Source of the DNA: Haloplanus litoreus
GTDB taxonomy: Archaea; Halobacteriota; Halobacteria; Halobacteriales; Haloferacaceae
DNA: 64,000 nt
Assembly (NCBI RefSeq): GCF_042677945.1
Contig: NZ_JBHUDN010000001.1
Reading direction: 5' to 3' (one strand)
The notes beneath the pieces were generated by a model. It had not been told where the DNA came from and did no database searches. It saw nothing but the letters and a program-made list of their open reading frames with translations. Made by a program: the position numbers and the translations under genes. Positions 35,499 to 44,141 of the stretch are shown here, in pieces (position 1 is the stretch's first letter; every line of letters begins with the position of its first letter).

Positions 35499-36827
35499 AT
35501 GACCTTCGCTGACTACGAACGGGTTCGACTGGTGTGGACGGACCTGAACGGCGTCGCCCGCGGTATCTCGTTACCGCCCGTCGAGTTCGAGGCGGCCGTC
35601 GAGGAGGGTGTCGGGTTCGCCAACGGTGTCGCCGAGCTGACGCTCGAACCGGGACTGCTCGACGACCCACGGTACGGCGCCGAGGGGGGCGACATGATGG
35701 CCGTCGCCGACCCCGACTCGCTTCGCGAGGTGTCCTGGGCCGACGACACCGCCGCCGTCTTCACCGACCTCACCGACGTCGACGGAACGCCCTTCGACCT
35801 CTGTTCGCGCGGGGCGCTCCGGCGTGTGATCGAGGACCTGCGCTCCGAGGGACTGTGCCCGCTGGCCGGCGTCGAAGCCGAGTTCTCCACGCTCGTCCCC
35901 GACGGCGACGGCGGCTGGGAGCCGTCGAACACCCGGTGTTCCTACGACATGGACGCCCTCGACATGGCCGCCGACGTCACCCGCGAGTGGGAGGCGGCGA
36001 TGGAGGCTGCCGACGCCTCGGTGCTGGGCATTCACCAGGAGTCCCAACCCGGCCAGTTCGAGGTGAACATCGAGTACGACGATGCCCTCACCACGGCGGA
36101 CAACCTCATGTTCTTCCGCCACGCCGCCAAGGCCATCGCCCGCGACCGGAACATGAAGGCTTCGTTCATGCCGCGGCCCTACTCCGGCGAGGACGCCAAC
36201 GGGCTCCACTTCCACCTCAGTCTCTGGGATACGGATCTGGAGGCGAACCTGTTCGCCAGCGACACGGGCGACCTGCAGTTCCCGGCTGGCAAACACCCCG
36301 ACGACGAGTCGGGGCTCTCCGACACCGCCCGTCACTTCGTCGGCGGCCTGCTCGACCACATGCAGGCCCTGACGGCCATCTGTGCGCCGACGGTCAACTC
36401 CTACCGACGGCTCCTGCCGGGCATCTGGGCACCCGTCAACGTCGCCTGGGGCCCGGACAACCGCTCGACCGTACTGCGCGTTCCGCCGGAACTCGGGCCG
36501 GCGACCCGCATCGAACACCGCGTCCCCGACTCCGCCTGTAACCCCTACCTCGGCCTCGCCGCGACGTTCGCGGCCGGCCTCGACGGCATCCGCAACGAAA
36601 CCGACCCCGGGGCCCCGACGCTCGGCAACGCCTACGAGGAGGACTACGAAAGCCTCCCGCGGACCCTGTGGGCGGCCCTGGCGGAACTCGAAGCCGACGA
36701 CGTCCTCGTCTCGGCGCTCGGCGAACCGTTGGTCGAGGAGTTCCTGAAGATCAAACGCGACGAGTTCGACCGCTACATGGATTCGGTCACCGACTGGGAA
36801 CGCGCGGAGTATCGCGACGAGTTCTAG
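35499..36827 (+). CDS. Glutamine-synthetase-like ligase (gamma-glutamylpolyamine synthetase type)
   Basis: A 442-residue member of the GS fold. ATP/metal residues are in LAGVEAEFSTLV, QPGQFEVNIEYDDA and NGLHFHLSL. Substrate and ATP loops are NSYRRLLPGIWAPVNVAWG and RIEHRVPDSACNPYLGLAA. It is not a canonical GlnA: the N-terminal beta-grasp domain is short (VRLVWTDLNGVARG), as in PuuA/GlnA3-type enzymes that glutamylate amines. With the adjacent aldehyde dehydrogenase and a permease remnant, a role in polyamine or amine utilisation is plausible but inferred. It overlaps the HTH-10 gene convergently. Confidence 0.85.
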   Translation: MTFADYERVRLVWTDLNGVARGISLPPVEFEAAVEEGVGFANGVAELTLEPGLLDDPRYGAEGGDMMAVADPDSLREVSWADDTAAVFTDLTDVDGTPFDLCSRGALRRVIEDLRSEGLCPLAGVEAEFSTLVPDGDGGWEPSNTRCSYDMDALDMAADVTREWEAAMEAADASVLGIHQESQPGQFEVNIEYDDALTTADNLMFFRHAAKAIARDRNMKASFMPRPYSGEDANGLHFHLSLWDTDLEANLFASDTGDLQFPAGKHPDDESGLSDTARHFVGGLLDHMQALTAICAPTVNSYRRLLPGIWAPVNVAWGPDNRSTVLRVPPELGPATRIEHRVPDSACNPYLGLAATFAAGLDGIRNETDPGAPTLGNAYEEDYESLPRTLWAALAELEADDVLVSALGEPLVEEFLKIKRDEFDRYMDSVTDWERAEYRDEF

Positions 36828-37528
36828 GCCCGGTCGTCGCCGTTCAGCATCGACCCGACCGCCTCCAGAATTTTCGCCTCCGACCGCCGGAGGTGTTCCC
36901 CGACCGTCGACGTGTTCGCCGAGTCCATCTCGGCTAGGTCCTCGATGTTACAGCCCCGCGGCGACTCGTAGTAGCCCTCGTCGATGGCGCGGGAGAGTAC
37001 CTCCATCTGTCGGGGAGAGAGGTCCTGAACCGCCTGTTTGATCTCCGTCAGTCCCGTCAGGAGGCGGCCGAGGTTCGGCTGTCGGAGGGCGTCTACCTCC
37101 ACCGACCCGAGGGCGCGCAGTTCTTCGTGGGTCTGACTCACCTCCGCGTGGGTGGAGGCGAGGACGCTCCAGTGTTCGCGGCCCTTCGAGACGGTGGCCG
37201 GGATGGTCGGGAAGCAGTTGTTCCGCAGGAGGACGTTCAACACGGGTTCCGTATCGGTGCGGTAGTCGCCCTCGAGGCTGATGAAGGCCGTCTCCCGGGC
37301 GTCGTGGTAGCTGACCAGTTGTGCGGTCGTCATGACCTCGTGGGTGGCCAGCCACTCCACCAGTTCCTCGACTCGGTCTTCCGGGACGTTCGTCGCCTCG
37401 ATCATCGTGATGCTCGTCCCGGTCAGGCGGTACGAGTAGATGATCGTCGCGGCCACGTCTGGGAACGACTCGTGTACCGTCTCCGTCCAACAACCGTCGT
37501 GTCTGATCCGGAACGTGTATTCGAGCAT
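36824..37528 (-). CDS. HTH-10 (bacterio-opsin-activator-like) transcription regulator
   Basis: A 234-residue protein. The N-terminal half (about 1-160) is the alpha/beta sensor-like part of Bat-type regulators. The C-terminal HTH-10 DNA-binding domain is evident from LSPRQMEVLSRAIDEGYYE to NTSTVGEHLRRSEAKIL. The ATG at 37528 (MLEYTFRIRHDG) is preferred over 37564. An AAATATG box about 39 nt upstream indicates a short leader. It is adjacent to the amine-catabolism block and may regulate it. Confidence 0.9.
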   Translation of the reverse strand: MLEYTFRIRHDGCWTETVHESFPDVAATIIYSYRLTGTSITMIEATNVPEDRVEELVEWLATHEVMTTAQLVSYHDARETAFISLEGDYRTDTEPVLNVLLRNNCFPTIPATVSKGREHWSVLASTHAEVSQTHEELRALGSVEVDALRQPNLGRLLTGLTEIKQAVQDLSPRQMEVLSRAIDEGYYESPRGCNIEDLAEMDSANTSTVGEHLRRSEAKILEAVGSMLNGDDRA

Positions 37529-37597
37529 TGGTCCTCCAGTCGCTCTCCGGGATTGACGACCCACATATTTACGGGTTCCGTGTGGGGCGAGCGGCGG

Positions 37598-37983
37598 TCA
37601 GCCGCTCACTTCCTCACGGAACTCGACGAGGAACGCGACGACGACAAACAGGAGCGAGACGTAGAAGATCAGCGACGCCACGGCGGGCACGACCGGCGTG
37701 AACCCCTGGGTCATCCGCCCGTGGATCCAGGTGGTGTTCGTGCTCTGGGCGCCGGAGAGGTAGGAGCCGATGTAGTAGTTGTTCCACACAGCACGAACGC
37801 GAAGATGGCGCCCGAGACGATGCCGTCCTTGATCAGCGGGAGCGTGATCCGCCGGTACATGGTGATCGTGTCGGCGCCGAGGCCCCGTGCGGTCTCCTCG
37901 ACGTTCGGGTCGACGCTGTGGCGCGCCCGCGGCCGTTGCGCGCCGTCGCCAAATTCTGCACGTTCGTCGTCTCTATCGCGCAA
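37598..37983 (-). pseudogene. Decayed PotC-like ABC transporter permease
   Basis: Two overlapping frames make up the C-terminal third of a polyamine/putrescine-type permease. The first has the EAA loop (VDPNVEETARGLGAD, TMYRRITLPLIKDGIV) and runs to FAFVL. The second continues with WNNYYIGSYLSGAQ and a last hydrophobic helix (VASLIFYVSLLFVVVAFLV). The frames would join if one base were added near 37789 (expected Ser-Trp codons). Upstream of the EAA loop no permease sequence is found, so the gene is also truncated at its 5' end. A TATA-like CTATATAAG remains at about 37991-37999. Confidence 0.75.
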
Positions 37984-38048
37984 AGAATCCCTTATATAGC
38001 TCCTTTGGGCAGATAATACGGACGAACGAACAGTTCGACGTCGAGTAC

Positions 38049-39266
38049 TCAGTTCACGCGCTCCACTTCGTAGCCGGCGTCCTCGATGGCCGCCATCACG
38101 TTCTTGGCGTGGCCCTCGCCGCTCGTGACCACCTGGAAGACGAGGTAGGCGTCGCCAACCTCCAAGTCACCGACCGCTCGGTCGTGGCGCACCGTCCGGA
38201 TGTTCGCGCCCTTCTCGCCGATGATGCTCGAGATGTGGCCCATCTCCCCGGGCTGGTCACGGATGCGGATCTGTAGCCGGAGTAGCTGACAGCGGTCGGT
38301 CAGCGCGTGCGTCAACACCGTCTGGAGCATCGACATGTCGATGTTGCCGCCACAGAGCAGTGGCACGACCGTCTCCCCGTCCACGTCCACCGTCTCACTC
38401 AACAGCGCCGCCACCGAGGCAGCGCCCGCCCCCTCGACCAGTTGTTTCGCGCGTTCGAGCACCACGAGGATGCTCCGCGCGATGTCGTCGTCGCTCACCG
38501 TCACCACCTCGTCGACGTGTTCCTCGATCAGGCCGAGCGTCAGTTCCGAGATGCTGCCCGTGGCGATGCCGTCCGCGATGGTCTTCGGCGACTCCTCGTC
38601 GACCGGAATCCCCTTCTGGAGGCTGTCCGGGACCGTCGCCGCCAGATCCGCCTGCACGCCGATCACCCGAACCTCGTCGTCGAGGGCGTCCAGTGCCGTG
38701 CTGATGCCGCCGATCAGGCCGCCGCCGCCGATGGGAACGATGACGGTGTCCACGTCCGGCACCTGCTCGTAAATCTCCAGGCCGAGCGTCCCCTGGCCGG
38801 CGACGATGTCGGGGTCGTCGTACGCGTGGACGAACAGCATCCCCGGCGCCTCGGCCTTGGCCTGTGCGTGGGACATCGACTCGCCGAAGTTCGCTCCGTG
38901 GAGTTCAACCGTCGCCCCGTAGCTCCGCGTCGCGTCCACCTTCGCCTGCGGCGCGTTCTCCGGCATGACGATGGTCGACTCCAGCCCAACCGTCGTCGCC
39001 GCCAGCGCGACACCCTGGGCGTGGTTGCCGGCGCTGGCGGCGACGACGTGCTTGTCGCTTCCCCGCTCGGCCTCCTGTTTCAGTTTGTTGTACGCGCCGC
39101 GCGTCTTGAACGACCCCGTCCGCTGGAGGTGTTCCATCTTCAGGTGGACGTCGGCGCCCGACATCTCGCTCAGCGAGCGGTTCGTCTCGATGGGCGTCTG
39201 TCTCACGATGTCGGGGTCGTCGAAGCGCTCCCGCGCGGCCTCGATGTCCGCGAACGTGACTGTCAT
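38049..39266 (-). CDS. ilvA: Threonine dehydratase with C-terminal ACT domain
   Basis: PLP enzyme that deaminates threonine to 2-oxobutyrate (isoleucine precursor or catabolism). It has 405 residues. The PLP lysine is in GSFKTRGAYNKL, the substrate loop is ASAGNHAQGVA and the phosphate loop is PIGGGGLIGG. A single ACT domain covers about residues 325-405 (LLRLQIRIRDQPGEMGHISS), as in the TdcB-like/short biosynthetic forms. Biosynthetic or catabolic use cannot be decided. The gene is monocistronic. Confidence 0.93.
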   Translation of the reverse strand: MTVTFADIEAARERFDDPDIVRQTPIETNRSLSEMSGADVHLKMEHLQRTGSFKTRGAYNKLKQEAERGSDKHVVAASAGNHAQGVALAATTVGLESTIVMPENAPQAKVDATRSYGATVELHGANFGESMSHAQAKAEAPGMLFVHAYDDPDIVAGQGTLGLEIYEQVPDVDTVIVPIGGGGLIGGISTALDALDDEVRVIGVQADLAATVPDSLQKGIPVDEESPKTIADGIATGSISELTLGLIEEHVDEVVTVSDDDIARSILVVLERAKQLVEGAGAASVAALLSETVDVDGETVVPLLCGGNIDMSMLQTVLTHALTDRCQLLRLQIRIRDQPGEMGHISSIIGEKGANIRTVRHDRAVGDLEVGDAYLVFQVVTSGEGHAKNVMAAIEDAGYEVERVN

Positions 39267-39315
39267 GTTGCACCATCTCGCACACCGGCGGATAAATCAC
39301 CTGTTTACCGCAACC

Positions 39316-40923
39316 TTACTCGACGAGGAGACGCGCCGGACTCGCCAGCAGTTCCATCACTCGGTTGGTAAACCGCGCCGCCACCGCCCCGTCGACGACG
39401 CGGTGGTCGACCGACAGCGACAGCGGCAGGGTGTGTCGAGGGACTACCTCGCCGTCGACGACGCGGGGACGTTCCCCGATCCGACCGAGCGCGAGAATTG
39501 CCACCTCGGGGTAGTTGACGATGGGCGTGGCGTACTCCCCGCCGATCACCCCGACGTTCGTGATGGTGAACGTCCCGCCCTGCATTTCCTCGCGTTCGAT
39601 GCTCCGATCGCGTGCCCGCGCCACCTTCCTCGCCGTTTCGTCGGCGAGTTCGAGCAGCCCTTTCCCGTCGACGTCCTCGACAACCGGGACCATCAACCCC
39701 GCGTCCGTCGCCGTCGCCACGCCGATGTTGTACGCGTCGTGACAGACGATCTCCTCGGCCGTCTCGTCGAGTTCGGCGTTGACCTGCGGGAACTCGGCGA
39801 GCGCCCGCGCGACTGCCCGCATCACGAACGGGAGGTAGGTGAGCGAGACGCCCTCCTCGGCGGCGTACGCCTCCAAGTCGGCCTTCGTCTCAACCAGCGC
39901 CGTCACGTCCACCTCGTCCGTGTGCGTGACGTGGGGCGCCGTGTACTTCGAACGCTCCATCTGCTCGCCGATGGAGCGTCGGACCCCGCGGTAGGGGATG
40001 CGGTCGCCGGGTCGGGGTCCCTCGGCGGCCGTCGAGCCACCAGCCGTCGACGCGGGTTCCGCCGCTGTGGCGCCAGCCGCCGATTCCGATCCCGATTCCG
40101 GCTCCGCGGCCGCCTCGCGCCGCTCCGCGTACTCCCGAACCTGCTCGCGTGTGACGAATGGGACGCCGTCGCGAGCCCGGTCGGTCGGCACCGCGCCCAG
40201 GTCGACGCCGAGTTCGTCCGCGAGGCCCCGGGTCGCCGGCGTCGCGAGGGTTCGCGCTCGGTCCACGTGCTCCTGCCCGACCGCCTCCGTCGCGCGGTCG
40301 ACGGCCGTCGACGACTCCCGATGGGTTTCCGTCCGTTCGCTCGCTCCGTTCGCATCGGTCGCGGACGCGCCGTCCCCACGCGTCGTCGCGTCTCCCGTCG
40401 TCGGTTCGTCGGCACCCGTCGACTCCAGTACGACCGTCGACGAGGGAGCGACCGACCGTGGCGCCGGCGACTCGTCGGCCGCCGCCCGCACGTCCGCGTC
40501 GGTGACGCGTCCGCCGGGGCCGGACCCCGCGACGCCGCCCAGGTCGACGCCCAGTTCGCGCGCCAGCCGGCGGGTGCTCGGGGGAGCGAAGACTCGGCCC
40601 GCGGTGGTCGCCGCGCCGTCGGCCGTCTCCTCGTCGACCGGTTCGTCACCCGCCTCGCCGGTGTCGCTCGCCGCCTCGTCGTCCGCTACCTCGATGGAGA
40701 CGATGACGCTCCCGACGGGAACCATCTCGCCCTCCTCGACGTGACGGTCGGTGACGGTCCCCTCGTACGGCGACGGCAGGTCGACGACGGCCTTGTCCGT
40801 CTCCACCGCCGCGAGCGGTTGGTCTTCGGTCACCTCGTCGCCGACGGCGACCAGCCATCGGACGAGTTCCCCCTCGGCGACCCCTTCGCCTACGTCGGGT
40901 AGCTTGAACGTCTCGACGGTCAT
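39316..40923 (-). CDS. 2-oxoacid dehydrogenase E2 (dihydrolipoyl acyltransferase) with two E3/E1-binding domains
   Basis: Core acyltransferase of a pyruvate/branched-chain 2-oxoacid dehydrogenase complex; 535 residues. Domain order: lipoyl domain (1-80, Lys44 in VETDKAVVDL), acidic linker, peripheral-subunit-binding domain (112-148, APPSTRRLARELGVDL), linker, second such domain (227-266, ATPATRGLADELGVDL), linker, catalytic domain (about 305-535, His507/Asp511 in VDHRVVDG). Two binding domains are unusual. The ATG overlaps the E1 beta stop by 4 bp. Whether acetyl or branched acyl groups are the true substrate is not certain. Confidence 0.92.
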   Translation of the reverse strand: MTVETFKLPDVGEGVAEGELVRWLVAVGDEVTEDQPLAAVETDKAVVDLPSPYEGTVTDRHVEEGEMVPVGSVIVSIEVADDEAASDTGEAGDEPVDEETADGAATTAGRVFAPPSTRRLARELGVDLGGVAGSGPGGRVTDADVRAAADESPAPRSVAPSSTVVLESTGADEPTTGDATTRGDGASATDANGASERTETHRESSTAVDRATEAVGQEHVDRARTLATPATRGLADELGVDLGAVPTDRARDGVPFVTREQVREYAERREAAAEPESGSESAAGATAAEPASTAGGSTAAEGPRPGDRIPYRGVRRSIGEQMERSKYTAPHVTHTDEVDVTALVETKADLEAYAAEEGVSLTYLPFVMRAVARALAEFPQVNAELDETAEEIVCHDAYNIGVATATDAGLMVPVVEDVDGKGLLELADETARKVARARDRSIEREEMQGGTFTITNVGVIGGEYATPIVNYPEVAILALGRIGERPRVVDGEVVPRHTLPLSLSVDHRVVDGAVAARFTNRVMELLASPARLLVE

Positions 40924-41912
40924 GGGAACCCGACGACCTCCCGGATCCCCTCCTCGATGCGCGTCGGCGACGGGAGGTAGTAGTCCTCCAGCGCGTACAG
41001 CGGGACGGGCGTGTCGAAGCCGGTGATCCGCTTCACCGGCGCCTCCTGGTAGAGCAGCGCCTCCTCCTGGAGGATGGCGGTGATCTCGCCGCCTAGACCG
41101 CCGGTCTTCGGTGCCTCGTGGACCACCGCCGCTCGGCCCGTCTTCTCGAAGGACTCGACGATTGCCTCGCGGTCCAGCGGCGAGAGCGTCCGCAGGTCGA
41201 CCACCTCACACTCGACGCCCTCCTCGGCGAGGTTCTCGGCCGCCTCCATCGTCGGTCGGGCCATCGCCCCCCAGGTGTAGACGGACACGTCGCTCCCCTC
41301 GCGTCGGACTGCCGCCTCGCCCAGCGGGACCGTGTGGTCGCCCGCGGGCACCTCCTCGCGGAACGCCCGGTAGATGAGTTTGGGTTCGAGGAAGATCACC
41401 GGATCGGGGTCGCGGATGGCCGACGCCAGCAGTCCCTTGGTGTCCGCGGGCGTCGAGGGGATCACCACCTTCAGCCCGGGTTCGTGGACGAAGAAGGCCT
41501 CCTTCGATTCGGAGTGGTGTTCCGGCGCGCGGATGCCGCCGCCGTACGGTGCCCGGACGACCATCGGACAGGTGAAGCGGCCGCGACTCCGGTTGCGGAT
41601 CCGCGCCGCGTGGCTGACGATCTGGTCGAACGCGGGGTAGATGAAGCCCATGAACTGAATCTCGGGCACCGGCCGCAGGCCGTAGGCGGCCATGCCGATG
41701 GCCGCGCCGACGATACCCGACTCCGCCAGCGGCGTGTCGATCACGCGGTCCTCGCCGAACGACTCGTAGAGCCCCTCCGTCGCGCGGAAGACGCCGCCGT
41801 TCTTGCCAACGTCCTCCCCGAGGACGATCACGTCCTCGTCGCGGTGCATCTCGGTCTCCAGACCGTCCCGTACCGCCTGTACCAGGGTCAGGTTTCGTGT
41901 TTCCGTGCTCAT
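40920..41912 (-). CDS. 2-oxoacid dehydrogenase E1 beta subunit
   Basis: A 330-residue partner of E1 alpha. It shows the TPP-pocket region (VIVLGEDVGKNGGVFRATEG), DTPLAESGIVGAAIGMA and the C-terminal transketolase domain (GLGGEITAILQEEALLYQ). It is the middle gene of the E1 alpha-E1 beta-E2 operon, one base after the E1 alpha stop and overlapping E2. Family members of this type use pyruvate or branched-chain 2-oxoacids; in haloarchaea the physiological substrate has been hard to demonstrate. Confidence 0.93.
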   Translation of the reverse strand: MSTETRNLTLVQAVRDGLETEMHRDEDVIVLGEDVGKNGGVFRATEGLYESFGEDRVIDTPLAESGIVGAAIGMAAYGLRPVPEIQFMGFIYPAFDQIVSHAARIRNRSRGRFTCPMVVRAPYGGGIRAPEHHSESKEAFFVHEPGLKVVIPSTPADTKGLLASAIRDPDPVIFLEPKLIYRAFREEVPAGDHTVPLGEAAVRREGSDVSVYTWGAMARPTMEAAENLAEEGVECEVVDLRTLSPLDREAIVESFEKTGRAAVVHEAPKTGGLGGEITAILQEEALLYQEAPVKRITGFDTPVPLYALEDYYLPSPTRIEEGIREVVGFP

Positions 41913-41913
41913 G

Positions 41914-43035
41914 TCAGTCCCTCAGGAAGGCATCCTCGCCGTGTCGGTCGCGCAGTCGATTCAGCGCCGCCCGCTGTCGGTCGAGTTCGGCGGATCGCTC
42001 CGCGTACACGTCGTCGAACAGGTCGTCGGGGTCGGGACGCGCGGTGGCTTCGGCCCGTTCGATAGCCGCACTCACCTGCGCCCGCACGTCCGACTCGATG
42101 CGCTCGATCCGGTCGTCGTCGAGTCGCCCCGTCTCACGCAGGAAGCGTTCCAGCCGCGGGATCGGATCGCGCTCCCGCCAGGCCGCCACCTCCGTTTCGT
42201 CGCGGTAGACGGTCGGATCGTCGGCGGTGGTGTGGGCGCCGAAGCGGTACTGCACCGCCTCGATCAGCGTCGGCCGCGGCCGGCCGTCGGGGTCACGGGC
42301 CTTCACTATCGCCGCGCGAGTGACCGCGTACATCGCCAGCGGATCCATTCCGTCCACCTGGACGCCGTCGATGCCGTAGGCGGCAGCCTTGCCCGCGAGC
42401 GTCGGACTCGCCGTCTGGCGCTCCCGCGGCACGGAGATGGCCCAGCCGTTGTTGTTGCAGACGAACACCGCGGGGGCGTCGAAGACGCCCGCCATGTTCA
42501 ACCCCTCGTGGAAGTCGCCCTCGCTCGTGGCCCCGTCGCCGAAATACGCGACGGCGACCCGGTCGTCACCCCGGATCGTCGACGCCATCGCCAGCCCCGT
42601 CGTGTGGGGAATCTGTGTCGCGATCGGCACCGCGGCCGGGAACACGTTCTCGTCCGTGCCCCACCCGCCCGCGCCGTGGCCCATCCAGTACAGCAGGATG
42701 TCCGAGAGCGACAGGCCGTGGACGTGGACGGCGGCGTGTTCGCGGTAACTGGGGACGACCCAGTCGCCGTCGTCGAGGGCGGCGGCGCTTCCCACCTGCG
42801 CGGCCTCCTGGCCCGCAAGCGGCGGGTAGGTTCCCATCCGCCCCTGTCGCTGCAGGTTCACGGCACGCTCGTCGAAGTGTCGTGCCAGTCGCATCCATCG
42901 GTAGAGGTCGACCAGTTCCGCGTCGGTGAGGGCCGGCGGGTCGCCGACGAGTTCGCCCGCCTCGTTCAACACCTGAATCCGGTCGTCGGGGGCGCGGTCG
43001 AAGGTGTCGTCCACGTCGTCGTCCCGTCCACTCAC
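41914..43035 (-). CDS. 2-oxoacid dehydrogenase E1 alpha subunit
   Basis: A 373-residue TPP-binding subunit. The TPP motif runs from GDGATSEGDFHEGLN to FVCNNNGWAIS. The phosphorylation-loop-like region (YRFGAHTTADDP) and the acid-rich C-terminus are typical. It starts at a GTG (43035) preceded by a purine-rich Shine-Dalgarno-like GGAGGGGG. A seven-codon ORF whose TGA overlaps this GTG begins at 43052, about 27 nt after a TATA-like GCATAAGAC. Confidence 0.93.
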   Translation of the reverse strand: MSGRDDDVDDTFDRAPDDRIQVLNEAGELVGDPPALTDAELVDLYRWMRLARHFDERAVNLQRQGRMGTYPPLAGQEAAQVGSAAALDDGDWVVPSYREHAAVHVHGLSLSDILLYWMGHGAGGWGTDENVFPAAVPIATQIPHTTGLAMASTIRGDDRVAVAYFGDGATSEGDFHEGLNMAGVFDAPAVFVCNNNGWAISVPRERQTASPTLAGKAAAYGIDGVQVDGMDPLAMYAVTRAAIVKARDPDGRPRPTLIEAVQYRFGAHTTADDPTVYRDETEVAAWRERDPIPRLERFLRETGRLDDDRIERIESDVRAQVSAAIERAEATARPDPDDLFDDVYAERSAELDRQRAALNRLRDRHGEDAFLRD

Positions 43036-43052
43036 GGCCGACCCCCCTCCAT
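43032..43052 (-). promoter_or_regulatory. Seven-codon upstream ORF overlapping the E1 alpha start
   Basis: ATG at 43052 encodes MEGGRP and its TGA (43034-43032) overlaps the GTG of E1 alpha. The TATA-like box at 43076-43083 places transcription start near this ATG, so a leaderless ribosome could read it and re-initiate at the GTG. It may be fortuitous. Confidence 0.25.
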
Positions 43053-43100
43053 GGAGACTCCCTCGCCGCCCCGCGTCTTATGCGTTCGGGGCACGACCGA

Positions 43101-44030
43101 TCACGTAACCGCGTGCGCCTCGCGGCGCGCTTCGTCGACGCTCCGGCCGTCCCGGAGGACCGCGTCGACGAACAGTTCGCCCGCCCGATACGACGACCGA
43201 ACCATCGGTCCGCTCGCACAGTAGAGGAAGCCGAGTTCCTCCTCCGCCACCCGACGCCACGTCTCGAAGGCGTCCGGGTGGACGTACTCGTACACGTCGA
43301 GGTGAGAGTGGGAGGGCTGGAGGTACTGGCCCAACGTCACCACGTCGACGCCGGCCTCGCGACAGTCCGAGAGCGTCCGATAGAGTTCGTGGTCGTACTC
43401 CCCGAGGCCGAGCATCAGGCTCGTTTTCGTGTACACGTCGGCGGTGTCGCCGGCGCGTTCGAGTACCGAGAGCGACTGTTCGTACCCCGCCCGCCGGTCG
43501 CGCACCGGCCACTGGAGGCGTTCGACCGTCTCGACGTTGTGTGCGATCACGTCCGGGCCGGCGTCGACGATTCGGTCGACGAGCGCTGGATCGCCCCGGA
43601 AATCTGGGATGAGCACCTCGACCAGGATGCCGGGGTCACGGTCCTTGATCGCCTCGATGGTGCGTGCGAAGTGGCCCGCACCCTGATCCGGCAGGTCGTC
43701 GCGGTCCACGCTCGTCAGGACGACGTAGTCGAGACCGATCTCCGCGACGGCGTCGGCGACGTTCGACGGCTCCTCGGGGTCCAGCGCCTCCATCCCCCCC
43801 GTCTCGACGTCACAGAAGTTACAGCCCCGCGAACACCGGTCGCCCATCAGCATGAACGTGGCCGTTCCGGGACCGTTGCGGCCGCTCCAGCACTCGCCGA
43901 GGTTCGGACAGTTCGCCTCCTCGCATACGGTGTGGAGCTCCCGGTCCCGGAGCGTCTCCTTGATCTCCGTGAACCGCTGGCCCGACGGTGGCCGCTGTTT
44001 CAGCCAGTCGGGCTTTCGCCTGCGTGCCAT
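43101..44030 (-). CDS. lipA: Lipoyl synthase
   Basis: Radical-SAM enzyme that inserts two sulfurs into protein-bound octanoyl groups. The auxiliary cluster motif is CEEANCPNLGEC and the radical-SAM motif is CSRGCNFCDV. The C-terminal SGPMVRSSYRAGE is conserved. At 309 residues the length is normal. The ATG at 44030 (MARRRKPDWL) opens the family N-terminus; the frame further upstream is not homologous-looking. It lies just upstream of the E1/E2 operon that needs lipoate. No ligase or octanoyl-transferase is nearby. Confidence 0.95.
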   Translation of the reverse strand: MARRRKPDWLKQRPPSGQRFTEIKETLRDRELHTVCEEANCPNLGECWSGRNGPGTATFMLMGDRCSRGCNFCDVETGGMEALDPEEPSNVADAVAEIGLDYVVLTSVDRDDLPDQGAGHFARTIEAIKDRDPGILVEVLIPDFRGDPALVDRIVDAGPDVIAHNVETVERLQWPVRDRRAGYEQSLSVLERAGDTADVYTKTSLMLGLGEYDHELYRTLSDCREAGVDVVTLGQYLQPSHSHLDVYEYVHPDAFETWRRVAEEELGFLYCASGPMVRSSYRAGELFVDAVLRDGRSVDEARREAHAVT

Positions 44031-44141
44031 GCGCTTCCCTTCGGCCTGCCGAGCAAAAACGTGTGGGCTCCTCGTGTGCGCCGGTCGAACCGTCGCCACG
44101 ACCGACACGTCTATGCCCGTGGTTCGTGAACCGCCGCCAGC

